The notes: a model not told the origin generated them from the sequence alone. Counted from the first letter of the stretch, positions 44,076 through 52,881 are shown. The stretch is DNA of 64,000 nucleotides from an uncultured Sphingomonadaceae bacterium (GCA_947493955.1 CANLSQ010000001.1:496001-560000), one strand, 5' to 3'. A program made the numbers and translations.

Positions 44076-45017
44076 ATGCGAGCTTTGGGATTGATTTTGG
44101 CTGCAGCAATTCTTGCGATGCCAGCACTTGCACAAGATGCCGAGAAGAGCTGGTATCCCAGCAAATACGGCGCGGAAGATACCAAGGGCGCTATGAACAA
44201 CTTGTCGCTGGAAGCTACGGTGAATGCCGCGAAGCTGGTAAAGACCGGCAAGACTTATGCTCTGGGTGTGGTGACGGGGCCGACGACACCCGCCTATCCG
44301 CCGCGATCCTATAGTGCGACGGTGCTGCAGACCAATGATGGGCAGGGCGGTTCGATGGGCGCAAACAAAGTCACAGCCCATGATGATATCATTCACAGCT
44401 GGGTCGGGATCGGGACGCAGATTGACGGCTTTGCGCATCTCGGCATTGACCATCATTATTATAACGGTGTGAAGGGTAGCGATTTTTATTCGCCTGCAGG
44501 CGTGACGAAATTTGGAACGGAGACGATACTGCCGACGGCGACGCGCGGTATATTGCTCGATATGACCAAGCAATTCGGCAAGGCTGTCGTCGACCCCGGT
44601 ACGGCATTCAACCGGGCAGAGATTGAAGCGGCCGCCGAGGCAGCAGGTGTTACGATTGGCAAGGGCGATGTGGTACTTTTCCACACTGGCTGGATGAGCA
44701 AGAGCGGGAGTGATCCGCAAGGCTATATCGCGCAGCAACCAGGACTCGGCGTTGAGGGTGCGAAGTATCTCGCATCACTGGATGTCGTGATGGTAGGTGC
44801 GGATACCGCGGCGCTGGAGGCAATTCCGTTTGAAGACCCGACCAAGCCGTTTATCGTACATCAGACATTGCTGGCCAAACATGGTGTACATATCTTGGAG
44901 AGCATCAACACAGCTGAGCTGGCGAAGGACGGCGCTACCGAGTTCCTGTTCGTGCTGGGCCAGCCACGCTTTAAAGGCGCGGTACAGATGGTGATCAATC
45001 CGGTGGCTATTCGGTGA
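44076..45017 (+). CDS. Exported cyclase-family (kynurenine-formamidase-like) hydrolase
   Basis: A 313-residue protein with a signal peptide (LILAAAILAMPALAQ), so it acts in the periplasm. The cyclase/KynB-like metal motif is in HSWVGIGTQIDGFAHLGID (the HxGTHxDxPxH pattern, here with Gln in place of the second His), and YNGVKGSDFYSPAGV and VLFHTGWMSK are further family blocks. The Gln suggests altered metal binding, so catalysis is not certain. It sits between the thioesterase (11 bases) and the CpeT gene (GTGA overlap). Confidence 0.82.
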   Translation: MRALGLILAAAILAMPALAQDAEKSWYPSKYGAEDTKGAMNNLSLEATVNAAKLVKTGKTYALGVVTGPTTPAYPPRSYSATVLQTNDGQGGSMGANKVTAHDDIIHSWVGIGTQIDGFAHLGIDHHYYNGVKGSDFYSPAGVTKFGTETILPTATRGILLDMTKQFGKAVVDPGTAFNRAEIEAAAEAAGVTIGKGDVVLFHTGWMSKSGSDPQGYIAQQPGLGVEGAKYLASLDVVMVGADTAALEAIPFEDPTKPFIVHQTLLAKHGVHILESINTAELAKDGATEFLFVLGQPRFKGAVQMVINPVAIR

Positions 45018-45688
45018 ACCGTGATATCTCGGTTTTAGCGGCTTTGATATGCTCGCAACTTGCTGTCGGCTGCACTCCGACCGCAGATATTGTTGCGATT
45101 ACCGATGCACAAAATACGCAATCATCAGACAATCAAGCTGAACGGCTGGCCGCGATGATGGCTGGCCGCTTTGCCGAGCAAGGCGATAAAGCGATTTTTG
45201 ATTTTCGCAGCAGGCTGTCGTCGATGGGCGAGGGGCAGTGGCTATACTACCAGCGGGATCACGGCAAGCGCGAAGCGGGAGATACCCGCAAGGCCTATCG
45301 TCAGAGGGTGCTTCAGTTGGTGAACCGGCCGGATGGCGTCGTCGCGCAGATTACGTGGAGCTTGCAGGAACCCGAAGGTTATGCCGCCGCGCCCAATAAT
45401 CCGGCTCTGTTGGCGGCGCTGAGCCGAGATGCTCTTCTTCCGACACTAGAGCCTGGCTGCGAACAAATCTGGGCGCTTGAGGGTGTCACATGGCGCGGCC
45501 GCGTAGATCCGGCGAAGTGCACGATTTTCTCAAAACGTCGAAACCAACGGATCGCTATTGGTTCAGAAACACGTTTGACTAAGAGTGCATTGCAAGAAGC
45601 TGAGCGCGGCTTTGATCTGGACGGCAAGCAGCTTTGGGGAACAGCGCCCGGTGCCTTTTCAACAATGCAGCGGGTAAAAGTTGAATAG
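45014..45688 (+). CDS. CpcT/CpeT-family exported protein
   Basis: A 224-residue CpcT/CpeT-type beta-barrel. The start is GTG at 45014, inside the cyclase stop. MNRDISVLAALICSQLAVGC is a lipoprotein-like signal. The body follows the CpeT plan: AAMMAGRFAEQGDKAIFDF, WLYYQRDHGK, AYRQRVLQL, EPGCEQIWALEGVTWRGRVDPAKC (two Cys, probable disulfide) and ERGFDLDGKQLWGTAPGAFSTMQRVK. In cyanobacteria CpeT attaches bilins to phycobiliproteins; no phycobiliprotein is here, so the role must differ. Function is not known. Confidence 0.8.
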   Translation: MNRDISVLAALICSQLAVGCTPTADIVAITDAQNTQSSDNQAERLAAMMAGRFAEQGDKAIFDFRSRLSSMGEGQWLYYQRDHGKREAGDTRKAYRQRVLQLVNRPDGVVAQITWSLQEPEGYAAAPNNPALLAALSRDALLPTLEPGCEQIWALEGVTWRGRVDPAKCTIFSKRRNQRIAIGSETRLTKSALQEAERGFDLDGKQLWGTAPGAFSTMQRVKVE

Positions 45689-45722
45689 TTGATGGAGCGC
45701 TTGGCACTACACCATGCCGGCA

Positions 45723-46169
45723 TCATTGCATTTCAGCGGCGAACATAGCTTCCACCTCCGCGCCGGTCAGGTTTTTGGTCTGTTCGGCCAGACTGTAATA
45801 GTCGGGCTTGCTGTCGATATAGACTTGGGTGGTGAAGTTCAGATTATCTTCATTGTCGAATATCGCACTGGCAATCATGTATTGGCCGGGCTCTTTCAAC
45901 CGATAGTACAGATTGGTGCCGCAGGTTTTGCAAAACGCCCGCTCGGCCCACTCGGAGGAGTTGTAGACCGCGATATGGTCTTCGCCCGTTATGGTGACAT
46001 CGGGACCGCAATCGAGTTCAAAGGCGGGACCGCCACCCCAGCGCCGGCACATGTGGCAATGACAGGCACCGACTTCTGTACTGGCTTGATGTGCGGTAAT
46101 CTGGATCGCGCCGCACAGACAATGCCCTTTGCGTTCTCTGGTTTCAGCCGGCTCGAGGGTATTGGTCAT
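45723..46169 (-). CDS. GFA-family zinc protein
   Basis: A 148-residue protein of the glutathione-dependent formaldehyde-activating (GFA/DUF636) family. The zinc ligands are CLCGAI (CxC), ACHCHMCRRW (CxCxxC) and FCKTCGTNLY (CxxC). Most members have no proven glutathione-formaldehyde role. The ATG at 46169 follows AGGAGAGCG. It is convergent with the CpeT gene. A second GFA gene lies at 54030, with a different sequence. Confidence 0.88.
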   Translation of the reverse strand: MTNTLEPAETRERKGHCLCGAIQITAHQASTEVGACHCHMCRRWGGGPAFELDCGPDVTITGEDHIAVYNSSEWAERAFCKTCGTNLYYRLKEPGQYMIASAIFDNEDNLNFTTQVYIDSKPDYYSLAEQTKNLTGAEVEAMFAAEMQ

Positions 46170-46264
46170 AGTCGCTCTCCTGTTCAATCGCTCGGCAATC
46201 ATAGACCGGAACAAGAGTGGATGAATTGATCATGGTCAATGAATCAAGCCGTCCCGCCAGAGCA

Positions 46265-46414
46265 TTATGACAAGGCTGGTATGATCCAGACAAAGGACAT
46301 TGCGATCAGTGCGGCGAATAGTGAAACAGCAAGGACCCATCGTACTCCTTGTGGCCGGGTTTTGTTGCTGGCTTCCTTTTCCGTAACTAGTATCTCATCT
46401 CCATGGCGTTCCAT
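46265..46414 (-). CDS. Small membrane protein (49 aa)
   Basis: A 49-residue frame with a strong AAGGAAGG before its ATG at 46414. It starts MERHGDEILVTEKEASNK, then QGVRWVLAVSLFAALIAMSF forms one transmembrane helix, and it ends VWIIPALS. The layout (short acidic N-terminus, one helix) resembles small sphingomonad membrane proteins. I know no function. It lies 95 bases upstream of the GFA gene on the same strand and is divergent from the MFS transporter. Confidence 0.65.
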   Translation of the reverse strand: MERHGDEILVTEKEASNKTRPQGVRWVLAVSLFAALIAMSFVWIIPALS

Positions 46415-46564
46415 TGGGCCTTCCTTCCAAAATTGCCCTCCGCGTCGGTTTATAGCACAGATTGATCACTTTGTTCAGGGGACGGCTGCTTGTAATTGAC
46501 AGGAAGCTGTTTAGGACCGTTCCAGTGAGTGCCCATAACAATGGGACCATCAACTGGGGGATGT

Positions 46565-48016
46565 ATGGAAGCAACGGCACCGGCGATAGATTCCAAACCA
46601 TCGATCTGGACGAAACTCGCATATGGCTTTGGTTCGGTGGCTTATGGCATCAAGGATGGCGGATTTCAGTATTTCTTGCTGATATTCTATGCGCAGGTCA
46701 TTGGCCTTAATGCCCAGCTTGTCGGACTGGCCATCATGATCGCATTGATTGCAGATGCACTCAGCGACCCGATTGTCGGCTATTGGTCAGATAATTTCCG
46801 GTCCAAATGGGGCCGTCGCCATCCGTTCATGTATGCTGCGGCTGTGCCTGTGCCGATCGGCTATTATTTCTTGTGGAATCCGCCGGAGAGCTGGAGCAAT
46901 ACGCAGCTCTTCTGGTACGTCTTGTTGCTTTCCATCCTCATCCGGACGTTCATCACCATATATGAAACGCCTAGCACAGCGCTGGCGCCAGAGATGACGC
47001 AGGATTATGATGAGCGCAGTTCGGTGATCAGTTTCCGCTGGTTCTTCGGTTGGCTTGGCGGCAACACCATGGCGATTGCGATGTTCATCCTGATCTTTCC
47101 CGCCTTCATTACGGCGGCGATCAGCAATGGCCAATTTAATCGAGACGCTTATGCCCTCTACGGGCTTATTGCGTCGCTGGTTATGTTTGCGGCGATTATG
47201 ATATCGGCGCTGGGAACGCATCATCTTATCCCCAAACTGCGGGCACCGCCGGCGAAACGCAAGATTACACTAGGTCTGATGTTTCGAGAGATTTTTGAGA
47301 CATTATCGAGCCGGTCTTTTGCGGCACTGTTCTTTGCAAGCCTATTGGGGTTTATCGCCTCCGGTCTCGCGGGCGGTTTGAACTTCTATTTTGCCACTTA
47401 TTTCTGGGGTTTTGGTCCAGAGCAAATTGGGCTTATTTCCATTTGTGTCACGTTCTCGACGTTTATCGGACTTTTTCTGGCACCCTATGTAACCCGTACA
47501 ATTGGCAAGAAACGCGGTGCGATAATAATCGGGCTGATCGCATTTATCGGGTCGCCAACACCGATCATGCTACGCGTATTTGATGTGCTGCCGGGCAATG
47601 AGTCACCGTTTACTTTCTGGTTTGTTCTGATTGCTACCACAATCGATGTCGGTCTAATCATCTGTTACCAAATCTTGGCCTCATCAATGATCGCCGATCT
47701 GGTTGAGCAGGCTGAACTGAAAACGGGGCGGCGCTCGGAAGGGATATTCTTTGCCGCCACAACCTTCATCCGTAAATGCGGCGTTGGGGTCGGGATCATA
47801 TTGGCGAGCACTGTGCTGGGAATTGTCGGCCTGCAATCCGGTGCGGGGCAAGGGGATGTTTCTGCAGATACGCTTTGGATGTTGGGCGCGGTCTATGTAC
47901 CTCTGATCCTCGCACTGTGGATGACGATGATCGCGGTGATCAGCATGTACAAGCTAAACCGTGCGGGTCATGAAGAAAATCTACGGAAGTTGAGTGAAAG
48001 GGCATCTAAAAATTAA
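46565..48016 (+). CDS. MFS transporter, GPH (glycoside-pentoside-hexuronide:cation) family
   Basis: A 483-residue 12-helix symporter of the MFS_2 type. The first helix opens WTKLAYGFGSVAYGIKDGGF; the family signature DALSDPIVGYWSDNFRSKWGRRHPFMY follows (in part), then TIYETPSTALAPEMTQDYDERSS, and later KRGAIIIGLIAFIGSPTPI. Substrates would be sugars or related compounds with Na+ or H+; none is implied by neighbours. The ATG at 46565 follows GGGGGATGT. It is convergent with DoxX, sharing the stop TTAA. Confidence 0.88.
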   Translation: MEATAPAIDSKPSIWTKLAYGFGSVAYGIKDGGFQYFLLIFYAQVIGLNAQLVGLAIMIALIADALSDPIVGYWSDNFRSKWGRRHPFMYAAAVPVPIGYYFLWNPPESWSNTQLFWYVLLLSILIRTFITIYETPSTALAPEMTQDYDERSSVISFRWFFGWLGGNTMAIAMFILIFPAFITAAISNGQFNRDAYALYGLIASLVMFAAIMISALGTHHLIPKLRAPPAKRKITLGLMFREIFETLSSRSFAALFFASLLGFIASGLAGGLNFYFATYFWGFGPEQIGLISICVTFSTFIGLFLAPYVTRTIGKKRGAIIIGLIAFIGSPTPIMLRVFDVLPGNESPFTFWFVLIATTIDVGLIICYQILASSMIADLVEQAELKTGRRSEGIFFAATTFIRKCGVGVGIILASTVLGIVGLQSGAGQGDVSADTLWMLGAVYVPLILALWMTMIAVISMYKLNRAGHEENLRKLSERASKN

Positions 48017-48447
48017 CTGATTTTCGGTTTGAATGGCCAGTTGATGACGTTGCCAGCGATCAATGCCCACCAGATAAAGACGGGTTGAAACAACAATCGC
48101 GGACCGTGATAGGCCCAGCTCGCAGTCTCTCCACCGATGGCGATATTGTTGACCGCATGATTGACGTTCGCTGGATAGACGCAAAGTGCATAAAGGGCGA
48201 GCCCGATACCGGCGGCATAGCGGATATGCGGAATGAGTTGGGACGGAATGAGGAGACCGACGGCACCGGCAATCTCAGCAACGCCTGTCAGAAAGACCAC
48301 CTGTTCCGGGAACGGCACCCAGTCAGGCGTGATTGCCAGAAAACCATCCGGGCTGCGGATATGGGCGATCCCTGCGAGCAGATAAAAGACAGCTAGCAAA
48401 ATGCGGAACCCCACGCGCACAAGAGAGTCCTGACCATGATTGTTCAC
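48013..48447 (-). CDS. DoxX-family membrane protein
   Basis: A 144-residue protein of four helices (RILLAVFYLLAGIAH, FLTGVAEIAGAVGLLIP, AAGIGLALYALCVYPANVNHAV, FIWWALIAGNVI). AGIAHIRSPDGFLAITPDWVPFPEQVV is the usual DoxX-like stretch. It starts at GTG 48447, overlapping the channel stop (GTGA) with AAGGATGG upstream. Function is unknown for this type; DoxX members can be quinone-linked or structural. Confidence 0.85.
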   Translation of the reverse strand: MNNHGQDSLVRVGFRILLAVFYLLAGIAHIRSPDGFLAITPDWVPFPEQVVFLTGVAEIAGAVGLLIPSQLIPHIRYAAGIGLALYALCVYPANVNHAVNNIAIGGETASWAYHGPRLLFQPVFIWWALIAGNVINWPFKPKIS

Positions 48448-48872
48448 CGGCTTCTGCCCATCCTTGCAACGACGGTGACAAAGAAAGCAGTGGACCAACC
48501 CAGCAGGATGATACCGTTGACACCTTCTATCGCTGCGACCATTCGCCAGGCTTCGGCAAAGCCATCATCGTCATAGCCGGTGGTCGCATATGTAATGGTC
48601 GAGAAATAGATCGCGTCCGACAGCGTGGGAAGGGCATCGAGTAGCAGATAGACAAGAGCATAAGCCCAGATCTCGATACCATGCAGGGCGAATAGTCCGA
48701 GCACCAGTATTAGTGTAACGGATATCCCGCGCAATGACATCGGATGGATATGTTCTTCCGCTTCTTCGCGGGCCTCGACCCTTAAAAGACGAGCAAGGGC
48801 AAGGATGCCAGCGCCGTGAATGATAACGGTAAGCAGGACCATTGCAGTGCTGACAAGAAGGGCCGGAAGCAT
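48444..48872 (-). CDS. Two-helix ion channel protein (K+ channel-like)
   Basis: A 142-residue membrane protein. It has a first hydrophobic helix (LLVSTAMVLLTVIIHGAGIL), a second (ISVTLILVLGLFALHGIEIWAYA), and then the pore unit AIYFSTITYATTGYDDDGF before the last helix (AIEGVNGIILLGWSTAFFVT). The pore matches the Ion_trans_2 pattern, but the filter T-x-GYGD is replaced by ATTGYDD, so potassium selectivity is doubtful. Function is inferred from the fold only. Confidence 0.72.
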   Translation of the reverse strand: MLPALLVSTAMVLLTVIIHGAGILALARLLRVEAREEAEEHIHPMSLRGISVTLILVLGLFALHGIEIWAYALVYLLLDALPTLSDAIYFSTITYATTGYDDDGFAEAWRMVAAIEGVNGIILLGWSTAFFVTVVARMGRSR

Positions 48873-48921
48873 AACTTTACAGTGAGCAACTAACGATCAC
48901 GGCGTCAAGATATGATTATGC

Positions 48922-49572
48922 CTAATCACCCCATGGCGGGGGTGGGGGCTCAACTGATTTGGAGAGATCAAACTCAACGCGGAAGAAGCGACCGCCGGAA
49001 GTTTCGGGGCGGCGCAGCTCATATGCAAAGCGGGCGTCTTGTTGACCAGGCGGACTGATCTCTACCGCCCATGTGTTTGTGACGGATTGATCAAGGCCCT
49101 CTTTTTCAAACAGCGTGATTGATTCGTTGTCGACCGGGAATTCCTGGCGTTCTGCTGTGCCCTCTGTGCTGGTATCGCCGCCATAATTACTGACTGCATC
49201 CAGTGATCCATCGTCGTGCCGATGGCGATGTTTCAGACGCAGACCGTCCTCCGTGCGCGTGATGATCCACGTCCGCGAACGGTTCCAACTGCCGTCGGCA
49301 TTGCTGATATGAAAGGGGATTTGAATCTCACTCTGGTCGCAGGTGGCGACATGCATGATCATTTCTTGACCCATCATATCCGCATCGGCTTCCTGATCGG
49401 AAACCAGCTGCCCCGGATAAGCCTTGTCACAAAGCAGGGATAGACGTTCAAAATAAACATCCTGTGGTGAAGGATCGGGTGCGACTGGTGGCTCGCCCGG
49501 CTCACAAGCGGACAGGGTCATGGTGAAGACTGCGGCGCAGGCAGCGCCTCCAAATTTAAGTGTCTGTTTCAT
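48922..49572 (-). CDS. Putative lipoprotein, unknown function
   Basis: A 216-residue exported protein, lipobox TLSACEPG (Cys about 23). The mature part has LLCDKAYPGQLV, MHVATCDQSEIQIPFHISNADGSWNRSRTWIITR (a small barrel-like stretch), RLKHRHRHDDG and DARFAYELRRPETSGGRFFRVEFDLSKS, ending in a proline run. I recognise no named family. Its ATG at 49572 abuts the first ATG of the divergent DUF3429 frame, so that gene probably starts downstream. Confidence 0.75.
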   Translation of the reverse strand: MKQTLKFGGAACAAVFTMTLSACEPGEPPVAPDPSPQDVYFERLSLLCDKAYPGQLVSDQEADADMMGQEMIMHVATCDQSEIQIPFHISNADGSWNRSRTWIITRTEDGLRLKHRHRHDDGSLDAVSNYGGDTSTEGTAERQEFPVDNESITLFEKEGLDQSVTNTWAVEISPPGQQDARFAYELRRPETSGGRFFRVEFDLSKSVEPPPPPWGD

Positions 49573-49656
49573 ATGATAACGCGCTACACTTTATCGGCGG
49601 CAAGGGAAAGAGCTGCGGTGCTGGCGTTACGAAACACATTGGGCTATTTGCCGGAC

Positions 49657-50121
49657 ATGCTGAACGATATTCCAATGGCTCCACGCCTGTTTGGTCTTGC
49701 GGGCCTTTTGCCGCCGCTTTTCCTGACCTTCACTGCCTTACTGGGACCACCAGAATGGCAATGGAGCGCATTGGCTATTGCATATGCTTATGCTGCACTG
49801 ATTTTTAGTTTTCTGGGCGGTGTCTGGTGGGGGCTGGCGGCTGCGCACAAACAGGCACCGGGATGGATTTATATTGCCGCTGTTTTGCCCAGCCTGATTG
49901 CTTTGGCAACCTATGTGCCTTGGATATTGGGCTGGTCATGGCCCGGGCCGTCGATGTTGTTGCTGGGGCTGTGTATCATGGGGTCACCGCTGGTGGACAG
50001 ACAGCTGGCTGCGGCAGGAATAGAATCGCAGTGGCTGTTGACCCTGCGCTGGATATTGTCGTTAGGATTAGGCCTATTAACTTTGACAATGGCGGCCATT
50101 GCGCTGGTTTCGACGCCGTAA
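49657..50121 (+). CDS. DUF3429 membrane protein
   Basis: A protein of about 154 residues with five helices (RLFGLAGLLPPLFLTFTAL, IAYAYAALIFSFLGGVWWGLA, YIAAVLPSLIALATYVPWI and others). FSFLGGVWWGLA and PRLFGLAGLLPP are DUF3429 signature blocks. The start is uncertain: the frame opens at an ATG (49573) that abuts the divergent gene's ATG, so I prefer ATG 49657. Function is unknown. Confidence 0.78.
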   Translation: MLNDIPMAPRLFGLAGLLPPLFLTFTALLGPPEWQWSALAIAYAYAALIFSFLGGVWWGLAAAHKQAPGWIYIAAVLPSLIALATYVPWILGWSWPGPSMLLLGLCIMGSPLVDRQLAAAGIESQWLLTLRWILSLGLGLLTLTMAAIALVSTP

Positions 50122-50225
50122 ATGCCCGCGTTAACGCATCCGTCGGGTTAAGCCGTTTGCTAAGTGCGGGTTAGGCTGCTACGGCCACCACAGCTAATAA
50201 TCGCGTACGACGAAATTCTTGTTTC

Positions 50226-50258
50226 GCGGCTGGTAAAGCAGCCCGCATGCTCTTTTTT
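50226..50258 (+). terminator. Probable terminator after the DUF3429 gene
   Basis: GCGGCTG pairs with CAGCCCGC (one bulge) around a GTAAAG loop, then ATGC and six T. It lies 104 bases past the DUF3429 stop and 86 bases before the cold-shock ATG. The separation between stem and T-run is slightly long, so confidence is moderate. Confidence 0.5.
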
Positions 50259-50343
50259 CCTTTTTCTCGACGTTTGGCGACCCCCGTCTGGCGCGGCCGA
50301 AAGGTCGGACAGACACCACTAAGTAATGAATAGGAATAAGAAT

Positions 50344-50550
50344 ATGCCTACAGGCACAGTAAAATTTTTCAATACGGATAAAGGCTATGGATTTATCGCC
50401 CCTGAAGATGGCGGCGATGACAGCTTTGTTCACATCACAGCCGTTCAGGCTGCTGGTATGCAGACGCTCGAGAAAGAGCAGCGCATCACATATGACATTG
50501 AAACCGGGAACAATGGCAAGAAAGCAGCTGTAAATCTTCAGCAGGCTTAA
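50344..50550 (+). CDS. csp: Cold-shock domain protein (CspA family)
   Basis: A 68-residue single cold-shock domain (OB fold). RNP1 is DKGYGFIAP and RNP2 DSFVHITAV; it opens MPTGTVKFFN. It binds single-stranded RNA/DNA and can act as RNA chaperone. ATG 50344 is preceded by AGGAATAAG; an ATG at 50326 is an alternative. The leader is long (about 85 bases after the probable terminator) and could fold, as is common for csp mRNAs. Confidence 0.95.
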   Translation: MPTGTVKFFNTDKGYGFIAPEDGGDDSFVHITAVQAAGMQTLEKEQRITYDIETGNNGKKAAVNLQQA

Positions 50551-50585
50551 CGCTATTGGCCTTTATGGCCGGTAACTATCTGAAG

Positions 50586-50620
50586 GGGCGGGACGGCTGT
50601 TGCTTTCCCGCCCTTTTTTT
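50586..50620 (+). terminator. Rho-independent terminator after csp
   Basis: GGGCGGGA (50586-50593) pairs with TCCCGCCC (50606-50613) around a 12-base loop and is followed by seven T. It lies 36 bases after the csp stop. Confidence 0.9.
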
Positions 50621-50679
50621 CTGTCCTACCGGCGGCTCGATATGTATTGTCATTTCTTGACACTATCTGGGGCAACAAC

Positions 50680-51663
50680 ATGAAAACTACGCTGCGTATT
50701 TTATTGGCTTTGATCGTTATATTGATCGCCGCGTTTTTCATATTCCGCACGCCGGATACCGATCGTGCGGAGATGATCGCTAAATACAGCAATGACGCGT
50801 CGCAATTTATTGACGACGGCGTCGGCGGACAAATTCATTATCGTGATGAAGGCAATATGGAAGGGCCAGCGATCTTGCTGATCCACGGTTCGAACAGCCT
50901 GCTTCAGACATGGGAACCCGTTGTGGCTTTGCTGGGCGACAAATACAGGCTGATCTCGCTTGATCTATACGGCCATGGCCTCACCGGTCCTCAAGCAAAC
51001 GGCGATTACAGTGCAGATACCAATATTGCCGCGGCGACGAAGGTGCTCGATACCGTGGGTGTCGAAAAGGCTTATTGGGTAGGCAACAGCATGGGCGGTT
51101 GGCTGTCGTGGCGTGCCGGTCTGGCAGTTCCTGAGCGCGTTTCAGGGCTTGTTTTGATCGATGCATCCGGCGCGCAAACGGACGAGAAGGTCAAACCCTA
51201 TCTGGCAGCAAGACTGGCGCGTTCGTCTATCGGACAATTGCTGTTGCCTGAAATTACTCCCAAATTTCTGGTGCGCTCGTCATTGGAAGAAAATTTTGCA
51301 CAACCAGAACGTCTGACCGATGAACTGGTGACGCGCTATTGGGAATTGCTGCGCTTTCCTGGCAATCGTCAGGCTTCAGTCGCGCGGGGCAAAACAGCAC
51401 GCGAACCGGAAAAGTGGGCGGAAGTCGGAAATCTAAGAATGCCCGTACTGTTGCTTTGGGGAGAGCAGGACACGGTCATTCCGGTGTCTCACGCAAAGGC
51501 TTTTGAAGAAGCTATCCCGGGGTCCAAACTTATCATTTATGAAGATGCCGGACATCTGCCGATGGAAGAAACACCTGATCAGGTAGCGCGGGATATCGGT
51601 ACCTGGATCGAAGGAACCGAAGCGCTGAAGGTGCAGGAAGCGGAATTGGAAGCGGCCAGCTAG
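50680..51663 (+). CDS. Membrane-anchored alpha/beta hydrolase
   Basis: A 327-residue hydrolase with an N-terminal membrane anchor (LRILLALIVILIAAFFIF). LLIHGSNSLLQTWEPV is the oxyanion region, GNSMGGWLSWRAGL the nucleophile elbow (Ser about 145), LLLWGEQDTVIP the acid and DAGHLPMEETP the histidine. The triad is complete; the substrate is unknown. ATG 50680 gives the anchor and has GGGG upstream. It is convergent with the Mpo1-like gene, sharing CTAG. Confidence 0.86.
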   Translation: MKTTLRILLALIVILIAAFFIFRTPDTDRAEMIAKYSNDASQFIDDGVGGQIHYRDEGNMEGPAILLIHGSNSLLQTWEPVVALLGDKYRLISLDLYGHGLTGPQANGDYSADTNIAAATKVLDTVGVEKAYWVGNSMGGWLSWRAGLAVPERVSGLVLIDASGAQTDEKVKPYLAARLARSSIGQLLLPEITPKFLVRSSLEENFAQPERLTDELVTRYWELLRFPGNRQASVARGKTAREPEKWAEVGNLRMPVLLLWGEQDTVIPVSHAKAFEEAIPGSKLIIYEDAGHLPMEETPDQVARDIGTWIEGTEALKVQEAELEAAS

Positions 51664-52007
51664 GCGTCCTCTACACCGGCCTTTTGAAGCTCGGGTTTCA
51701 GGCGTCCGGTGAGCCACAATCCCCACATCTTGAAATCTGCGATCAGGGACCACAGAGGATATGTGAAGGTCGCTGGACGATTCTTCTCGACCCGCCAGTG
51801 CGCCATCCAGGCGAAAAAATAGCCTGCGAGAGGCATGGTCAGCAGCAAAAGCCAATTGGTCGTTGCCACCGAATAAAAGGCGATCAGGACAACCAGACTG
51901 GTTCCTACATAATGCAGATTACGCGTCGCTGGTTTGGCATGTTCCTGCAAATAGAACGGCCAGAATGTATCAAAACTCTGATGCTCTTTTTGTCTGTTGG
52001 ACGTCAT
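51660..52007 (-). CDS. Mpo1-like (DUF962) membrane protein
   Basis: A 115-residue membrane protein. It opens SFDTFWPFYLQEHAKPATRNLHYVGTSLVV, the DUF962/Mpo1 signature (H and R positions present), with helices at about 35-50 and 55-72 and FFAWMAHWRVEKNRPATF. Yeast Mpo1 is an Fe-dependent dioxygenase of 2-hydroxy fatty acids; homologous role in bacteria is inferred. It follows ung by 38 bases on the same strand. Confidence 0.83.
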   Translation of the reverse strand: MTSNRQKEHQSFDTFWPFYLQEHAKPATRNLHYVGTSLVVLIAFYSVATTNWLLLLTMPLAGYFFAWMAHWRVEKNRPATFTYPLWSLIADFKMWGLWLTGRLKPELQKAGVEDA

Positions 52008-52045
52008 TGGCTTGGCCCCTTTTGTGCTGTGTGCGCAATCATAAG

Positions 52046-52750
52046 CTAAACGGGCGGCAAAGACCAGTCGATCGGCGGCAGGCCATTATGCTCCAGAAAG
52101 CTGTTGGTCTTGCTGAAATGCTGACACCCAAAAAAGCCATTGTGCGCCGAAAGCGGTGAGGGGTGCGGTGCCTTTAACACCAAATGCTTGCCGCCTTGAT
52201 CGATGCTTTGGACAAAGCCCGCTTTCTTTTGCGCATAGCTACCCCACAACAAAAAGACGACGGGCTCTTCCTTCGCCGCAATCAATCGGATGATCGCATC
52301 GGTGAACTGCTCCCACCCCTTGCCGCGATGTGAGGCTGCTTCTGCCCGTTGAACCGTCAACACGCTGTTTAGCAACAGCACGCCTTGCTGTGCCCAGGAT
52401 TCCAGAAATCCGTGCTGGGGGCGTTGCATTCCGATATCGCTTTCCAATTCCTTGTAGATATTGACCAGCGACGGTGGCGGCCGGACGCCGGGTTGCACGC
52501 TAAAGCAAAGCCCATGCGCCTGTCCCGGACCGTGATAGGGGTCTTGCCCCAGTATCACGACACGCACCTTGTCGAGTGGTGTCAGGTCAAGCGCCCGAAA
52601 ATATTCGCTGCCCTTGGGAAAGATCGTTTTGCCAGCCGCTTTCTGCTCCAGCAAAAAGGTCCGCAGGTTGGCCATGTAGTCGCTGGAAAATTCGGGCTGG
52701 AGCGGCGTCTTCCAGCTTCTATGCAATTTGATGCGGTCTGTTTCGGTCAT
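52046..52750 (-). CDS. ung: Uracil-DNA glycosylase
   Basis: A 234-residue family-1 UDG that removes uracil from DNA. The catalytic water-activating loop is [22 protein letters not shown] (given in part: GQDPYHG), then LLLNSVLTV, and the Leu-intercalation loop [15 protein letters not shown]. The full set of family-1 motifs is present. The ATG at 52750 is preferred over 52798, which adds 16 residues of no homology. It is divergent from the FabH-like gene. Confidence 0.96.
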   Translation of the reverse strand: MTETDRIKLHRSWKTPLQPEFSSDYMANLRTFLLEQKAAGKTIFPKGSEYFRALDLTPLDKVRVVILGQDPYHGPGQAHGLCFSVQPGVRPPPSLVNIYKELESDIGMQRPQHGFLESWAQQGVLLLNSVLTVQRAEAASHRGKGWEQFTDAIIRLIAAKEEPVVFLLWGSYAQKKAGFVQSIDQGGKHLVLKAPHPSPLSAHNGFFGCQHFSKTNSFLEHNGLPPIDWSLPPV

Positions 52751-52881
52751 GCCCGACAAATAGCAAGATAACAGCGCTTGGCAATTGGCGCGCAACATCG
52801 CTTGCTAGTTGCCCGTTGGGACTTTACGATATCGGCCAATAATTGTTCATTCTTCTTCAAGGTTTAAGAGAATATCGCCCT

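Noticed and set aside
48333-48644. Plus-strand frame across the DoxX/ion-channel junction
   Set aside because: It lies antisense to two coupled membrane-protein genes and shows no protein-like features.
49573-49656. Upstream start of the DUF3429 gene
   Set aside because: The ATG abuts the divergent lipoprotein ATG, leaving no promoter or ribosome site; family resemblance begins later.
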